Of a stretch of DNA of 64,000 nt, positions 1 through 11,742 are shown piece by piece. The DNA comes from Corynebacterium sp. MSK041 (GTDB lineage Bacteria > Actinomycetota > Actinomycetes > Mycobacteriales > Mycobacteriaceae), in assembly GCF_030232265.1 (NCBI RefSeq), contig NZ_JASPJK010000001.1, forward strand, positions 186,001-250,000. Reading direction: 5' to 3'. The first letter of the stretch is position 1, and each line of letters starts with the position of its first letter. The notes under the pieces are model-generated. The model saw only the letters and a list, made by a program, of their open reading frames with translations. It was not told the origin of the DNA and ran no database searches. The translations under genes and the position numbers were made by a program.

Positions 1-1
1 A

Positions 2-124
2 GCAACCGGTGCACGCATCCTTGCTTCCGCAGCGAAGATGCTGGAGGAAAACGGTGGCGGCCGCACCCTCGTATCCGTCTGTGCTGCAGGTGGCCAGGGC
101 GTCGTAGCAATCCTCGAGCGCTAA
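2..124 (+). CDS. Thiolase (acetyl-CoA acyltransferase), C-terminal end only
   Basis: Only the last 40 residues are present; the gene begins before the window. The visible part starts with ATGARIL, which matches the GATGAR segment that follows the catalytic His of thiolases. It continues to VSVCAAGGQG, the conserved C-terminal active-site cysteine motif (CxGGGQG-like), and ends about 14 residues later as usual. Thiolases cleave 3-ketoacyl-CoA in beta-oxidation or make acetoacetyl-CoA. The acyl-CoA oxidase-like gene 58 bp downstream on the same strand favours the degradative role. Which thiolase class it belongs to cannot be told from this fragment. Confidence 0.85.
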   Translation, partial: ATGARILASAAKMLEENGGGRTLVSVCAAGGQGVVAILER

Positions 125-182
125 GCACCTCGAAATAACTTCATCCCCGTCAATCTCTTCGTCAGTAAAGGAATGAGAACCT

Positions 183-2273
183 ATGACCTCTCCTGAAGAA
201 AAAGGTGGCCGTAAGGCCAAGCCGGAGTCCCGCTCACCGCAGACTCTTCCGGAAACTCCAGACACCGCTGTTGCGGGCAAGCTGAAGTCGCTTCTCGACG
301 GCGCGTGGGAGACCGAGAAGGACAACATCCGCGAGCAGCTCAACCGCGAAGAAGCTCTGCCGATGATCGAGGGCTCCATCGAGGAGATCCGCGCAGCGCT
401 GCTGGAGAAGGTCAAGATGGTGGCCACCTCCGGCATGATGCAGACTGCCTTCTCCAAGGCCAACGGTGGCTCTGGTGAGGCCCACGTGGGTATCTTGGGC
501 CTGGACCTGCTGGGCCAGTTCAATGGCTCCCTGGCTATTAAGTCTGGTGTGCAGTTCGGCCTGTGGGGTGGCGCTGTTGACGTGCTGGGCACCGAGCGTC
601 ACCGCGAATACGCGCAGGGCGCGATGGACCTGTCCAAGCTTGGCTCGTACGGCATGACCGAGCGCGGCCACGGCTCCAACGTTCAGGATTTGGAGACCAC
701 GGCTACCTATGACCCGGAGACCAAGGAGTTTGTCATCAACACTCCGACTCCATCCGCCACCAAGGTCTACATTGGCAACACCGCGCGTGATGGCCGTTGG
801 TCCGCTGTCTTTGCTCAGCTGTACACCCCGGGCGAGGAAGAGTCCCACGGCGTGCACTGCTTCGTGGTGCGCATCCGCGAGGATGATGGTTCCCCGGTTG
901 AAGGCGTTGTTATCGGCGACCACGGCCACAAGGGCGGCCTCCTCGGCGTTGATAACGGCACCTTGACCTTCGACAATGTCCGCATCCCGCGTGAGGCGCT
1001 GCTCAACCAATTCGGTGACGTCGACGAGGAAGGCAACTACACCTCCCCGATCGAGTCCAAGAACCGCCGCTTCTTCACCATGCTGGGCACCCTGATTCGT
1101 GGACGTATCGCCGTGGGTGCTGCTGGCGCAGGTGCCACTAAGTCCTCCCTGGCTATCGCAGTGAAGTACGCACACCAGCGTCGCCAGTTCGACTACGGCG
1201 ACACTGGTACTGAGGACAAGCTGATTGATTACCGCGCGCACCGTCGCCGCCTGATCATTCCGCTGGCTCGCACCTACGCCATCCAGATCCTGCAGAATCA
1301 GCTGACCCAGCGTTATGCGGATCAGACTTCCCGCCAGGCAACGGGTGAGTGGTCTGTGACCAACCCGACCAAGCAGCAAGAGCTCGCCTCCCGCGAGATG
1401 GAAACCTTGGCTGCAGCCTTCAAGGCAATGGCAACCGAGCACGCAACCGACACCATCCAGGAGTGCCGTGAGGCATGTGGTGGTGCCGGCTTCATGTCGG
1501 AGAACCTCCTGACCACCTTCCGCGCAGACACAGACGTGTACAACACGTTCGAGGGCGACAACACCGTTCTGCTGCAGCTGGCCGGCAAGAACCTGCTCAC
1601 CGCGTACACCAGTGAGCTGGCTAACCCATCCGCCATGGACATTGTGAAGTTCGCTGCCACCAACGTCAGTGACATCGTCCGCAGCCGCGCTGGCCTGGGC
1701 TCGACTGTTCAGACCGTGGTGGACACCTTCTCCGGCGAGGAAGCATCGCTCTTCGACGCTGACTACCAGCTCAAAGTTGTCCAGCTCCGCGAGCAGCTGG
1801 TCATGCGCTCCCTGATCCGCCGTATCCAGGGCGCACGCAAGCTGTCCCGTGAAGAAGGCGCAAAGGTCATTGACAAGGCTCAGGACCACATGCTCAACGC
1901 CGCATGGGCCTACATTGAGAACCTCATGGTTCAGGCAATGATCGAGGCTGAGCGCTCCCTGCCGGTCGGCTCTCCTGAACGCGCAGTGTTTGAGCAGGTG
2001 CGTCACCTGTTCGTCTTCGACACCATCATCCGAAACGCTGGCTGGTACCAGGAGCAGAACGTTCTCTCCTCCGGCCGCGTCAAGGCTGCTCGCGCCGCGA
2101 TCAATGACCTGGTCGACTCCCTCGGCCCATGGTCTGAGGTCCTCGTGGACGCCTTTGATATCCCGTCTGTGGTTTTGGACCGTCCGCTGTTCAAGGACGG
2201 CGGCACGGACATCAGCCGCGACAACCCGGATGCCTGGAAGATCGGCTCCAACATCCCGGTGTCTAAGAAGTAA
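183..2273 (+). CDS. Acyl-CoA oxidase / large acyl-CoA dehydrogenase family protein
   Basis: This 696-residue flavoprotein should oxidise acyl-CoA to trans-2-enoyl-CoA, the first step of beta-oxidation. At about 700 residues it has the acyl-CoA oxidase domain plan rather than that of the 380-residue dehydrogenases. Residues about 155-165 (YGMTERGHGSNV) are the flavin and substrate segment TExxHGSN. Residues near 440-455 (YNTFEGDNTVLLQ) carry the expected catalytic Glu in EGDN. The N-terminal 35 residues are charged and likely disordered. The ATG at 183 lies 8 nt after a GGA-containing SD-like stretch. The thiolase end just upstream and a terminator just downstream make it the last gene of a fatty acid degradation unit. 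Whether it passes electrons to O2 or to ETF cannot be decided from sequence. Confidence 0.9.
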   Translation: MTSPEEKGGRKAKPESRSPQTLPETPDTAVAGKLKSLLDGAWETEKDNIREQLNREEALPMIEGSIEEIRAALLEKVKMVATSGMMQTAFSKANGGSGEAHVGILGLDLLGQFNGSLAIKSGVQFGLWGGAVDVLGTERHREYAQGAMDLSKLGSYGMTERGHGSNVQDLETTATYDPETKEFVINTPTPSATKVYIGNTARDGRWSAVFAQLYTPGEEESHGVHCFVVRIREDDGSPVEGVVIGDHGHKGGLLGVDNGTLTFDNVRIPREALLNQFGDVDEEGNYTSPIESKNRRFFTMLGTLIRGRIAVGAAGAGATKSSLAIAVKYAHQRRQFDYGDTGTEDKLIDYRAHRRRLIIPLARTYAIQILQNQLTQRYADQTSRQATGEWSVTNPTKQQELASREMETLAAAFKAMATEHATDTIQECREACGGAGFMSENLLTTFRADTDVYNTFEGDNTVLLQLAGKNLLTAYTSELANPSAMDIVKFAATNVSDIVRSRAGLGSTVQTVVDTFSGEEASLFDADYQLKVVQLREQLVMRSLIRRIQGARKLSREEGAKVIDKAQDHMLNAAWAYIENLMVQAMIEAERSLPVGSPERAVFEQVRHLFVFDTIIRNAGWYQEQNVLSSGRVKAARAAINDLVDSLGPWSEVLVDAFDIPSVVLDRPLFKDGGTDISRDNPDAWKIGSNIPVSKK

Positions 2274-2303
2274 GGCTTACCGCTAGCCTCTACTAACGCA
2301 GCA

Positions 2304-2349
2304 GCCCCCACCCGAGAAACTGAACTGCTCTTGGGTGGGGGCCGTTCTG
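2304..2349 (+). terminator. Rho-independent-like terminator after the acyl-CoA oxidase gene
   Basis: GCCCCCACCC at 2304-2313 pairs perfectly with GGGTGGGGGC at 2333-2342, with a 19-nt loop, followed by a short T-containing tail. It lies 30 bp after the stop codon. The T tract is weak, as is common in high-G+C actinobacteria. Confidence 0.75.
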
Positions 2350-2370
2350 TGTAAAACCCGCTTTTTAGAT

Positions 2371-2404
2371 CCAGCTTTTGACCCGTTTTGGGCCGATAAG
2401 CTGG
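2371..2404. repeat. Inverted repeat between the convergent oxidase and lipA genes
   Basis: CCAGCTT at 2371-2377 pairs with AAGCTGG at 2398-2404, with a possible inner CCC/GGG pairing. There is no clear T run on either side, so a terminator for lipA (minus strand) is possible but not shown. The rest of 2274-2447 holds no gene. Confidence 0.35.
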
Positions 2405-2447
2405 TTCTTAAAAGCTAGATTTGGCGCTGAAGGAGGCTCGCTAGACC

Positions 2448-3545
2448 CTACTTAGCACCGATGCCCGGCAAGCCAAGCCCGACAGCCGGGCGACCAGCGG
2501 ACACGACGGGGGTGTCCTGGGACGGACCGTACTTGTTCAGCAGGGTCTCGGCTTCCTGGTCGGCAGCGCCCTGGGAGGTCTCCGCGAGGTGCTTGAGGTT
2601 CTTCGGCAGTTCGCGGCCGTGGAACTTCATGGCCTCGACGTAGAGCTTGCCGGCGCGGTAGGAGGAACGCACGAGCGGGCCGGACATGACGGCGGCGAAG
2701 CCCATGTCATAAGCAGCATCGCGGTACTCGATGAACTCCTCCGGCTTCACCCAGCGTTCAATCGGGTGGAACTGCGGTCCGGGGCGCAGGTACTGGGTGA
2801 TGGTGATGATGTCAGTGCCGGCATCCTGCATGTCCTCCAGCGCCTGCAGGACCTCCTCACGGGTTTCACCCATGCCGAGGATGAGGTTGGATTTGGTGAT
2901 CAGCCCGTAGTCACGCGCTGCACGAATGACCTCCAGTGAACGGTCGTAGCGGAAGGCAGGGCGGATGCGTTTGAAGATGCGCGGGACTGTCTCCAGATTG
3001 TGGGCGAACACCTCCGGCTCGGCTTCGAAGACCTGAGCCAGCAGATCGGGCTTGCCGGAGAAGTCCGGGGTGAGGTTTTCCACGCCGGTGTGCGGGTTGA
3101 GCTCGTGGATCTTGCGTACAACCTCGGCGTACAACCAGGCGCCTTCATCTTCCAGGTCATCGCGGGTCACGCCGGTGATGGTGGAGTAGTTCAGCTGCAT
3201 CTCGCGCACGGATTCCGCGACGCGCTGCGGTTCTTCCACGTCCAGCGGCTCCGGCTTCGCGGAGTTGATCTGGCAGAAGTCACAGCGGCGGGAGCAGTTG
3301 GCTCCACCGATAAGGAAGGTGGCCTCACGGGATTCCCAGCACTCATGGATGTTGGGGCAGCCAGCTTCTTGGCACACGGTGTGCAGCGAGGCACCCTTAA
3401 CCTTGCGGCGCATGTCCTCGTATTCGGGGCCGGTTTTCACCGCGTTGCGGATCCAGCGTGGCTTGGATTCGATCGGGGTTTGCGCGTTGCGCTTTTCTAC
3501 TCGGCGTAGCTTGCGTCCTTCATTTGCTGCAGTCACGCGGTCCAC
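2448..3545 (-). CDS. lipA: Lipoyl synthase LipA
   Basis: This radical SAM enzyme inserts two sulfur atoms into protein-bound octanoyl groups to make lipoate. Two cluster motifs are visible: C58-x4-C63-x5-C69 for the auxiliary, sulfur-donating [4Fe-4S] cluster, and C84-x3-C88-x2-C91 for the SAM cluster. The C-terminal RSSYRAG motif, which ligates the auxiliary cluster through its serine, is present near residues 285-291. The length of 365 aa is normal. It is the last gene of gcvPTH-lipBA, with 1 bp between the lipB stop and this GTG. A second in-frame GTG at 3536 ([10 protein letters not shown]) has GGTGG at a better distance and may be the real start. Clients nearby are GcvH and the E2 acyltransferase. 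Confidence 0.97.
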   Translation of the reverse strand: MDRVTAANEGRKLRRVEKRNAQTPIESKPRWIRNAVKTGPEYEDMRRKVKGASLHTVCQEAGCPNIHECWESREATFLIGGANCSRRCDFCQINSAKPEPLDVEEPQRVAESVREMQLNYSTITGVTRDDLEDEGAWLYAEVVRKIHELNPHTGVENLTPDFSGKPDLLAQVFEAEPEVFAHNLETVPRIFKRIRPAFRYDRSLEVIRAARDYGLITKSNLILGMGETREEVLQALEDMQDAGTDIITITQYLRPGPQFHPIERWVKPEEFIEYRDAAYDMGFAAVMSGPLVRSSYRAGKLYVEAMKFHGRELPKNLKHLAETSQGAADQEAETLLNKYGPSQDTPVVSAGRPAVGLGLPGIGAK

Positions 3546-3546
3546 C

Positions 3547-4281
3547 TTATCCCTTGGCGTTGCCAGAAGCGATTGTGTGGTCCGTTACCTGCAGCTTGCC
3601 ACTAAAAGCGCTGGCCAGCTTATCGACGACATTCGGCGCCACATCCCCCGGCGTCACCTCCCGCCCCGTTTCGAGGCTAAGCGTGGTCACGTCTGCGTCG
3701 TTAATGCCACAGGCCACGATGTGCCCGAAGTAGTCCAGAGTGTTATTGCAGTTGATGGATAGACCGTGCATGGTCACTCCGCGGGTGATGCGGATGCCAA
3801 TCTGGGCGACTTTGCGGTCGCGGCGGTATTCGTCGGCGGGGACCCAGACGCCGGAGCGGCCGTCGACACGCCCGGCCTTTTCCACACCAAACTCGCGGAT
3901 GGTGGCGATCATGGCTTCTTCGATGCGACGGACGAAGTCAACGACATCGACTGGATCGGCGAGTTTGATGATCGGGTACACCACTAGCTGGCCCTCACCA
4001 TGCCAGGTGATGCGCCCGCCACGGTCAACCTGGACCACAGGCAGCCCATTGTCCGGCATGTCTTCCGGTTGTGTGCGCTTTCCGGCGGTGTACGTGCTGG
4101 GGTGCTGGAGCACGAGCAGAGTGTCACCGATGGCGTCATCGGCGCGTTGAGCGGCGAGTTCGGCTTGGAGGTGCCACGTTTCCTCATAATCAACAAGCCC
4201 CAGTTCCCGCACGTCAAGTGGGGAATCTGAGGCTCGGATTGACCTATCGGCCGGAAAGAATGGTTCGCGGGGGGCTGTCAT
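3547..4281 (-). CDS. lipB: Octanoyltransferase LipB
   Basis: LipB moves octanoate from acyl carrier protein onto the lipoyl-domain lysine, giving the substrate of LipA. The family signature [17 protein letters not shown] lies at residues 87-103. The catalytic pair is present as K157 (KVAQIGIRI) and C191 (VACGI), which forms the acyl-thioester intermediate. The length of 244 aa is typical. It lies 27 bp after gcvH and 1 bp before lipA on the minus strand, so it should be co-transcribed with the glycine cleavage genes. The start codon falls inside a GC-rich inverted repeat (4270-4300), and no strong SD sequence is seen upstream, so translation may be limited or coupled. Confidence 0.96.
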   Translation of the reverse strand: MTAPREPFFPADRSIRASDSPLDVRELGLVDYEETWHLQAELAAQRADDAIGDTLLVLQHPSTYTAGKRTQPEDMPDNGLPVVQVDRGGRITWHGEGQLVVYPIIKLADPVDVVDFVRRIEEAMIATIREFGVEKAGRVDGRSGVWVPADEYRRDRKVAQIGIRITRGVTMHGLSINCNNTLDYFGHIVACGINDADVTTLSLETGREVTPGDVAPNVVDKLASAFSGKLQVTDHTIASGNAKG

Positions 4282-4300
4282 GCACTACATGGTAGCCCCC
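4270..4300. repeat. Inverted repeat enclosing the lipB start codon
   Basis: The arm 4270-4282 (GGGGGCTGTCATG) faces 4288-4300 (CATGGTAGCCCCC) around a 5-nt loop. There are 11 Watson-Crick pairs with two adjacent non-canonical positions. The lipB ATG (4281-4279) lies within one arm. It is not followed by a T run in the minus direction, so it is not an obvious terminator. Confidence 0.55.
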
Positions 4301-4308
4301 GCGGAAAC

Positions 4309-4698
4309 TTACACGCCGTTAGCGGCAGCGTACTCATCCGCAGTCAAGAGCGGACCAGCGGACTCGACCTCAACCTCGAACAGCCAACCTTCACCGAAGG
4401 GGTCGTTGTTGATGATCTCGTAGTTGTCCTCAATCTCCTCGTTGACTGCGGTGACGGTACCGGTGACAGGGGAGTACAGGTCGGAGACGGACTTGGTGGA
4501 CTCCACCTCACCACACGTCTCACCAGCCTCCACGGTGTCGCCGACGGCCGGTAGCTCAGCAAAGACAATCTCACCGAGACGCTCCGTAGCAACAGACGTG
4601 ATGCCGATGCGCACGGTCTGGCCTACCACTGCATCAGCAGCAGCATTGATCCATTCGTGGTCCTCAGAGTAGGAGAATTCCTGGGGCAGATCAGACAT
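4309..4698 (-). CDS. gcvH: Glycine cleavage system H protein GcvH
   Basis: This 129-residue lipoyl carrier shuttles the aminomethyl group from GcvP to GcvT and electrons to lipoamide dehydrogenase. The lipoylation lysine is K69 in VESTKSVSDLYSP, the classical ESxKxxSD site. The Gly-rich beta turns and the C-terminal DNYEIINNDPFGEGWL segment match the family. Its ATG lies 2 bp after the gcvT stop and it precedes lipB by 27 bp. Its lipoate is therefore made by the next two genes of the same operon. Confidence 0.97.
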   Translation of the reverse strand: MSDLPQEFSYSEDHEWINAAADAVVGQTVRIGITSVATERLGEIVFAELPAVGDTVEAGETCGEVESTKSVSDLYSPVTGTVTAVNEEIEDNYEIINNDPFGEGWLFEVEVESAGPLLTADEYAAANGV

Positions 4699-4700
4699 AG

Positions 4701-5789
<1,089 letters not shown>

Positions 5790-5830
5790 ATCAGTTACTC
5801 CTTGTCTTAATCCGTGTTCAACAGCGGTGG

Positions 5831-8686
<2,856 letters not shown>

Positions 8687-8786
8687 GCTGACTGCACTCC
8701 TTGCATGTAGTTAGTTGCGATCACTGAACAAGTGTAGAGACTCTCTCATGCGAGCGTGCAGAGAACCTCAAAGGGAGTTCACAACA

Positions 8787-8825
8787 TGAAAAGTGCCGGC
8801 CCCACGACGGGGAACCGGCACTTAC
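8787..8825 (-). terminator. Terminator of the E2 acyltransferase gene
   Basis: Read on the minus strand, AAGTGCCGG plus CCCC pairs with GGGG plus CCGGCACTT around a GTCG-type loop, and four T follow. It begins 20 bp after the E2 stop codon and separates that gene from the gcv operon promoter. Confidence 0.85.
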
Positions 8826-8843
8826 TTAGGAGAAAGCGAAACC

Positions 8844-10925
8844 CTAGAGATCCAGATCAGCCTCGAAGTCGCCCACCTCAATGCGGTCCACGATAGTGGA
8901 CACGAAGCGACCTGCATCCGCACCATCAACCAGCTGGTGGTCGTAGGTGAATGGCAGGTAGCACATCTGGCGGATAGCAATCGAGTCGATGCCCTCCTCC
9001 GTCACAATCACCGGACGCTTCTGAATAGCGGCGGTGCCCAGGATGCCGGCCTGCGGCGGGGTGAGGATCGGGGTATCTAGCAGTGCACCCTCGGAGCCAA
9101 TGTTGGACACCGTGAAGGTTGCGCCGGCCAGGTCAGACGGACGCAGCTTCTTGTTGCGTGCACGCTCAGCCAGATCCGCAATGCCCTTGGCAATATCAGC
9201 CAGAGACATGTCCTGAGCATTCTTCAGCACCGGAACCAGCAGGCCCTGCGGGGTATCCACAGCGATGCCAATGTTGACCGTGTCGTGGTAGGTGATCTCC
9301 TTGGTCTCCGCGTTGTAGGACGCATTGACGTTCGGGTGCTGCACCAATGCCTCGGCCGTGGCCTTCACAAAGAAGTGCAGGTACGTGATGTTCACGCCAT
9401 GCTTATCGACGAATGCCGGCTTCACACTCTTCCTCAGCTCCGCCACGCGAGTGACGTCTGCCTCCTGGACGTGGGTGAGCTGTGCAGTGGTCTGCAGCGA
9501 CTCAACCATCTTGGAAGCCGTGATCTCACGGATACGGTTGACCTTCTGCGTGGTGCCAATGAGCTCAGCCTTGGCCGCGTCCACGGACTTGGTGGACCAA
9601 CGTGCACGCGGACCAGAATCCTTAGCCTCAGCAGCACCAGATGCAGCAGTTGCGCCACCCTCAGCAGCAGCGATGACATCCTGCTTACGGATGCGCCCGC
9701 CAACACCGGTGCCCTCAATGCTGTTCAGGTCCACGCCATGCTTCTCTGCGAGCTTGCGCACCAGCGGAGTGACGTACGGAACCTTGCCACCGTTGTCCAC
9801 GGTCTTCGGCGCTTCAGTCTTCGGTGCCTCTGCCTTCGGTGCCTCGGCAGGCTTCTCTTCCTGCTTCGGAGCTTCTTCCTTCGGTTCCTCTGCCTTCGGC
9901 CCTTCCTCGGCAGATTCGTCGGCCTTGGGCGCGTCTGCCTTCGGCTTTTCCTTGGTGGGTGCTGCGTTGGCGTCGCCGATGCGGGCGATGACTGCGCCGA
10001 CTTCGATGGTGTCGTCTTCCTCGGCGAGGATTTCCACGATGGTGCCTGCAACCGGGGATGGGATTTCGGTGTCGACCTTGTCGGTGGAGACCTCGAGCAG
10101 CGGTTCGTCGACCTCGACAGTGTCACCAACAGACTTCAGCCAGGTGGTGATGGTGCCTTCGGTGACCGATTCGCCCAGCTCTGGCATCTCCACATCGGTG
10201 GCGTTGCCGGAGCCGGCAGACGGAGCTTCTTCCTTCGGTTCCTCTGCCTTCGGCTCTTCCTCGGCAGGTTCGTCGGCCTTTGGCTCGTCTGCCTTCGGCT
10301 TTTCCTTGGCGGGTGCTGCGTTGGCGTCGCCGATGCGGGCGATGACTGCGCCGACTTCGATGGTGTCGTCTTCCTCGGCGAGGATTTCCACGATGGTGCC
10401 TGCAACCGGGGATGGGATTTCGGTGTCGACCTTGTCGGTGGAGACCTCGAGCAGCGGTTCGTCGACCTCGACAGTGTCACCAACAGACTTCAGCCAGGTG
10501 GTGATGGTGCCTTCGGTGACCGATTCGCCCAGCTCTGGCATCTCCACATCGGTGGCGTTGCCGGAGCCGGCAGACGGAGCTTCTTCCTTTGGTTCCTCTG
10601 CCTTTTGCTCTTCCTGCTCCGGCTCTTCCTCGGCAGGTTCGTTGGCCTTGGCGGAATCGCCGGAGTCATCGGAGGACGGCTTCTCATCCGCGTCCCCCAC
10701 GATGGCGATGACGGAACCCACCTCAACGGTGTCATCTTCCTCTGCCTTAATCTCAAGCAGAACACCCGATACGGGGGAGGGAATTTCCGTGTCGACCTTG
10801 TCTGTGGAGACCTCGAGCAGCGGTTCGTCGACCTCAACAGTGTCACCAACAGACTTCAGCCAGGTGGTGATGGTGCCTTCGGTGACCGATTCGCCCAGCT
10901 CGGGCATCTCAACTGAGTGAGCCAT
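8844..10925 (-). CDS. sucB: 2-oxoacid dehydrogenase E2 (dihydrolipoamide acyltransferase) with three lipoyl domains
   Basis: This 693-residue E2 subunit carries acyl groups on lipoyl arms and passes them to CoA. In C. glutamicum the orthologue (annotated sucB, functionally AceF) serves the pyruvate dehydrogenase complex and also lipoylates the shared PDH-ODH supercomplex. Three lipoyl domains begin [18 protein letters not shown], each with the lipoyl lysine in STDKVDTE. They are joined by Ala/Pro/Glu/Lys-rich linkers, followed by a peripheral-subunit-binding domain ([16 protein letters not shown]) and the catalytic domain ending in [13 protein letters not shown]. The ATG at 10925 (MAHSVEMPE) follows GAGGAGAC; longer in-frame starts lie upstream but the homologous start is here. 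It is monocistronic, with its own terminator. Confidence 0.95.
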   Translation of the reverse strand: MAHSVEMPELGESVTEGTITTWLKSVGDTVEVDEPLLEVSTDKVDTEIPSPVSGVLLEIKAEEDDTVEVGSVIAIVGDADEKPSSDDSGDSAKANEPAEEEPEQEEQKAEEPKEEAPSAGSGNATDVEMPELGESVTEGTITTWLKSVGDTVEVDEPLLEVSTDKVDTEIPSPVAGTIVEILAEEDDTIEVGAVIARIGDANAAPAKEKPKADEPKADEPAEEEPKAEEPKEEAPSAGSGNATDVEMPELGESVTEGTITTWLKSVGDTVEVDEPLLEVSTDKVDTEIPSPVAGTIVEILAEEDDTIEVGAVIARIGDANAAPTKEKPKADAPKADESAEEGPKAEEPKEEAPKQEEKPAEAPKAEAPKTEAPKTVDNGGKVPYVTPLVRKLAEKHGVDLNSIEGTGVGGRIRKQDVIAAAEGGATAASGAAEAKDSGPRARWSTKSVDAAKAELIGTTQKVNRIREITASKMVESLQTTAQLTHVQEADVTRVAELRKSVKPAFVDKHGVNITYLHFFVKATAEALVQHPNVNASYNAETKEITYHDTVNIGIAVDTPQGLLVPVLKNAQDMSLADIAKGIADLAERARNKKLRPSDLAGATFTVSNIGSEGALLDTPILTPPQAGILGTAAIQKRPVIVTEEGIDSIAIRQMCYLPFTYDHQLVDGADAGRFVSTIVDRIEVGDFEADLDL
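9869..10590. repeat. Near-identical 354-bp tandem repeats encoding lipoyl domains 2 and 3
   Basis: Segments starting at about 9871 and 10225 repeat with an exact 354-bp (118-codon) period and differ at only a few bases. The first lipoyl domain (10619-10925) shares a long near-identical stretch at about 10800-10910 but is diverged elsewhere. The pattern is that of recent duplication or gene conversion within the gene. Confidence 0.9.
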
Positions 10926-11030
10926 TATGTTTGAGTCTCCTCTACAACTTTGCAGACGTTTATCCGCACCTAGCGTACCCGCTTCGCCATTTTCGTGTTC
11001 GAATAGTGAGGGGTTGGGAATCACGTGGCA

Positions 11031-11043
11031 TAAGATGTGGTGC
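11031..11043 (+). promoter_or_regulatory. Putative -10 element for a leaderless transcript
   Basis: TAAGAT at 11031-11036 is followed by 7 nt and then the GTG at 11044, the spacing expected if transcription begins at the start codon. No SD sequence precedes this GTG. No clear -35 element was found. Confidence 0.5.
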
Positions 11044-11439
11044 GTGTTTAATCTCTTTGGCTCCCGCAAGAAGCCCTCTGCTTTCAAGCCGCCGCGTGGT
11101 CCGGGGGAGACCGTGCGCCCGGAAGATGCCCAGTATCTGAAGGCGTGGGTGGCGGATAAAGGGTTCGTGGAGGGGTTTGTTGAGCCGGAGACGATGGTTA
11201 ATGAGATGTCTGTCGTGCTCGTCGCTGAAAATGGGGAGTACACGCGCCGCAAAATTGGGGGTCCGAAGGGAATTGATGCGGTGAGCAAGTTGCTGGGCAT
11301 TCCGCTTTACGACGTCGAAGAGACCGGCTACCCCGACCGCATGCGCAAACGCATTGAACAGGAGCGCATCCTGCGCAAGAGGGCTGAACAAAGGGAACGT
11401 CGCGCTAAGTTTGAGCGCGGCGAGGACCCTAATTCATAG
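11044..11439 (+). CDS. Conserved hypothetical actinobacterial protein
   Basis: This 131-residue protein has no function I can assign. It opens with a short basic stretch ([15 protein letters not shown]). Then comes a compact domain of about 70 residues in which [18 protein letters not shown] and [17 protein letters not shown] stand out. It ends in a highly charged Arg/Glu-rich helix (residues about 100-125, [17 protein letters not shown]) that may bind nucleic acid or form a coiled coil. Starts at ATG 11035 or further upstream are possible, but the GTG at 11044 gives [10 protein letters not shown] and sits correctly behind a -10 element. It diverges from the E2 gene. Confidence 0.7.
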   Translation: MFNLFGSRKKPSAFKPPRGPGETVRPEDAQYLKAWVADKGFVEGFVEPETMVNEMSVVLVAENGEYTRRKIGGPKGIDAVSKLLGIPLYDVEETGYPDRMRKRIEQERILRKRAEQRERRAKFERGEDPNS

Positions 11440-11742
11440 AGGTTCTACTCGGCAGAAAGCTGGGGTTAGGTAGCAAAAAGTGCATCTAACCCGCTGGAGA
11501 CACACTTGCAAACAACTAGGGCCTGGCGCTCCTGTGCCACGGTTAGCCTTGGGTGCCCATTCCCGGTGTAAAATCTTACATTGCGCCGGAAACTATTGAG
11601 CTATAGAAATTGTCTACCAGGGGTTTCATTCGAGCCGATTTTTCGCGTTGTAAATTTTTACACACCCCCGGAGAAGGAAAGCGGCCAAGGATCCCCTGGT
11701 CCCCTTCATCCTCCACGGTGGCCACGGTGGCAGACACACTTT
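11440..11742. other. 303-bp intergenic region between convergent genes, with two palindromes
   Basis: No gene is supported here. The notable content is two 14-bp inverted repeats of the form TGTAA-N4-TTACA: 11567-11580 (TGTAAAATCTTACA) and 11649-11662 (TGTAAATTTTTACA), 82 bp apart. A tandem CCACGGTGG pair lies near 11714-11731. Both flanking genes point into the region, so a promoter-type operator is unexpected unless an unannotated transcript starts here. Confidence 0.6.

Noticed and set aside
234..2006. 590-codon open frame antisense to the acyl-CoA oxidase gene
   Set aside because: Composition is that of a shadow frame; the plus-strand gene has clear family motifs and an SD.
8687..8786. 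Possible glycine riboswitch upstream of gcvP
   Set aside because: The region is only about 100 bp long after the terminator of the E2 gene and shows none of the conserved aptamer segments. The AGAGA-C-TCTCT palindrome there is too small.
9285..10920. Two long plus-strand frames across the E2 gene
   Set aside because: Both encode low-complexity Ser or Leu/Phe/Gly repeats produced by the lipoyl-domain repeats on the other strand.
11537..11555. DtxR-like box (GGTTAGCCTT core)
   Set aside because: Only about 12 of 19 consensus positions match and the right half is wrong.
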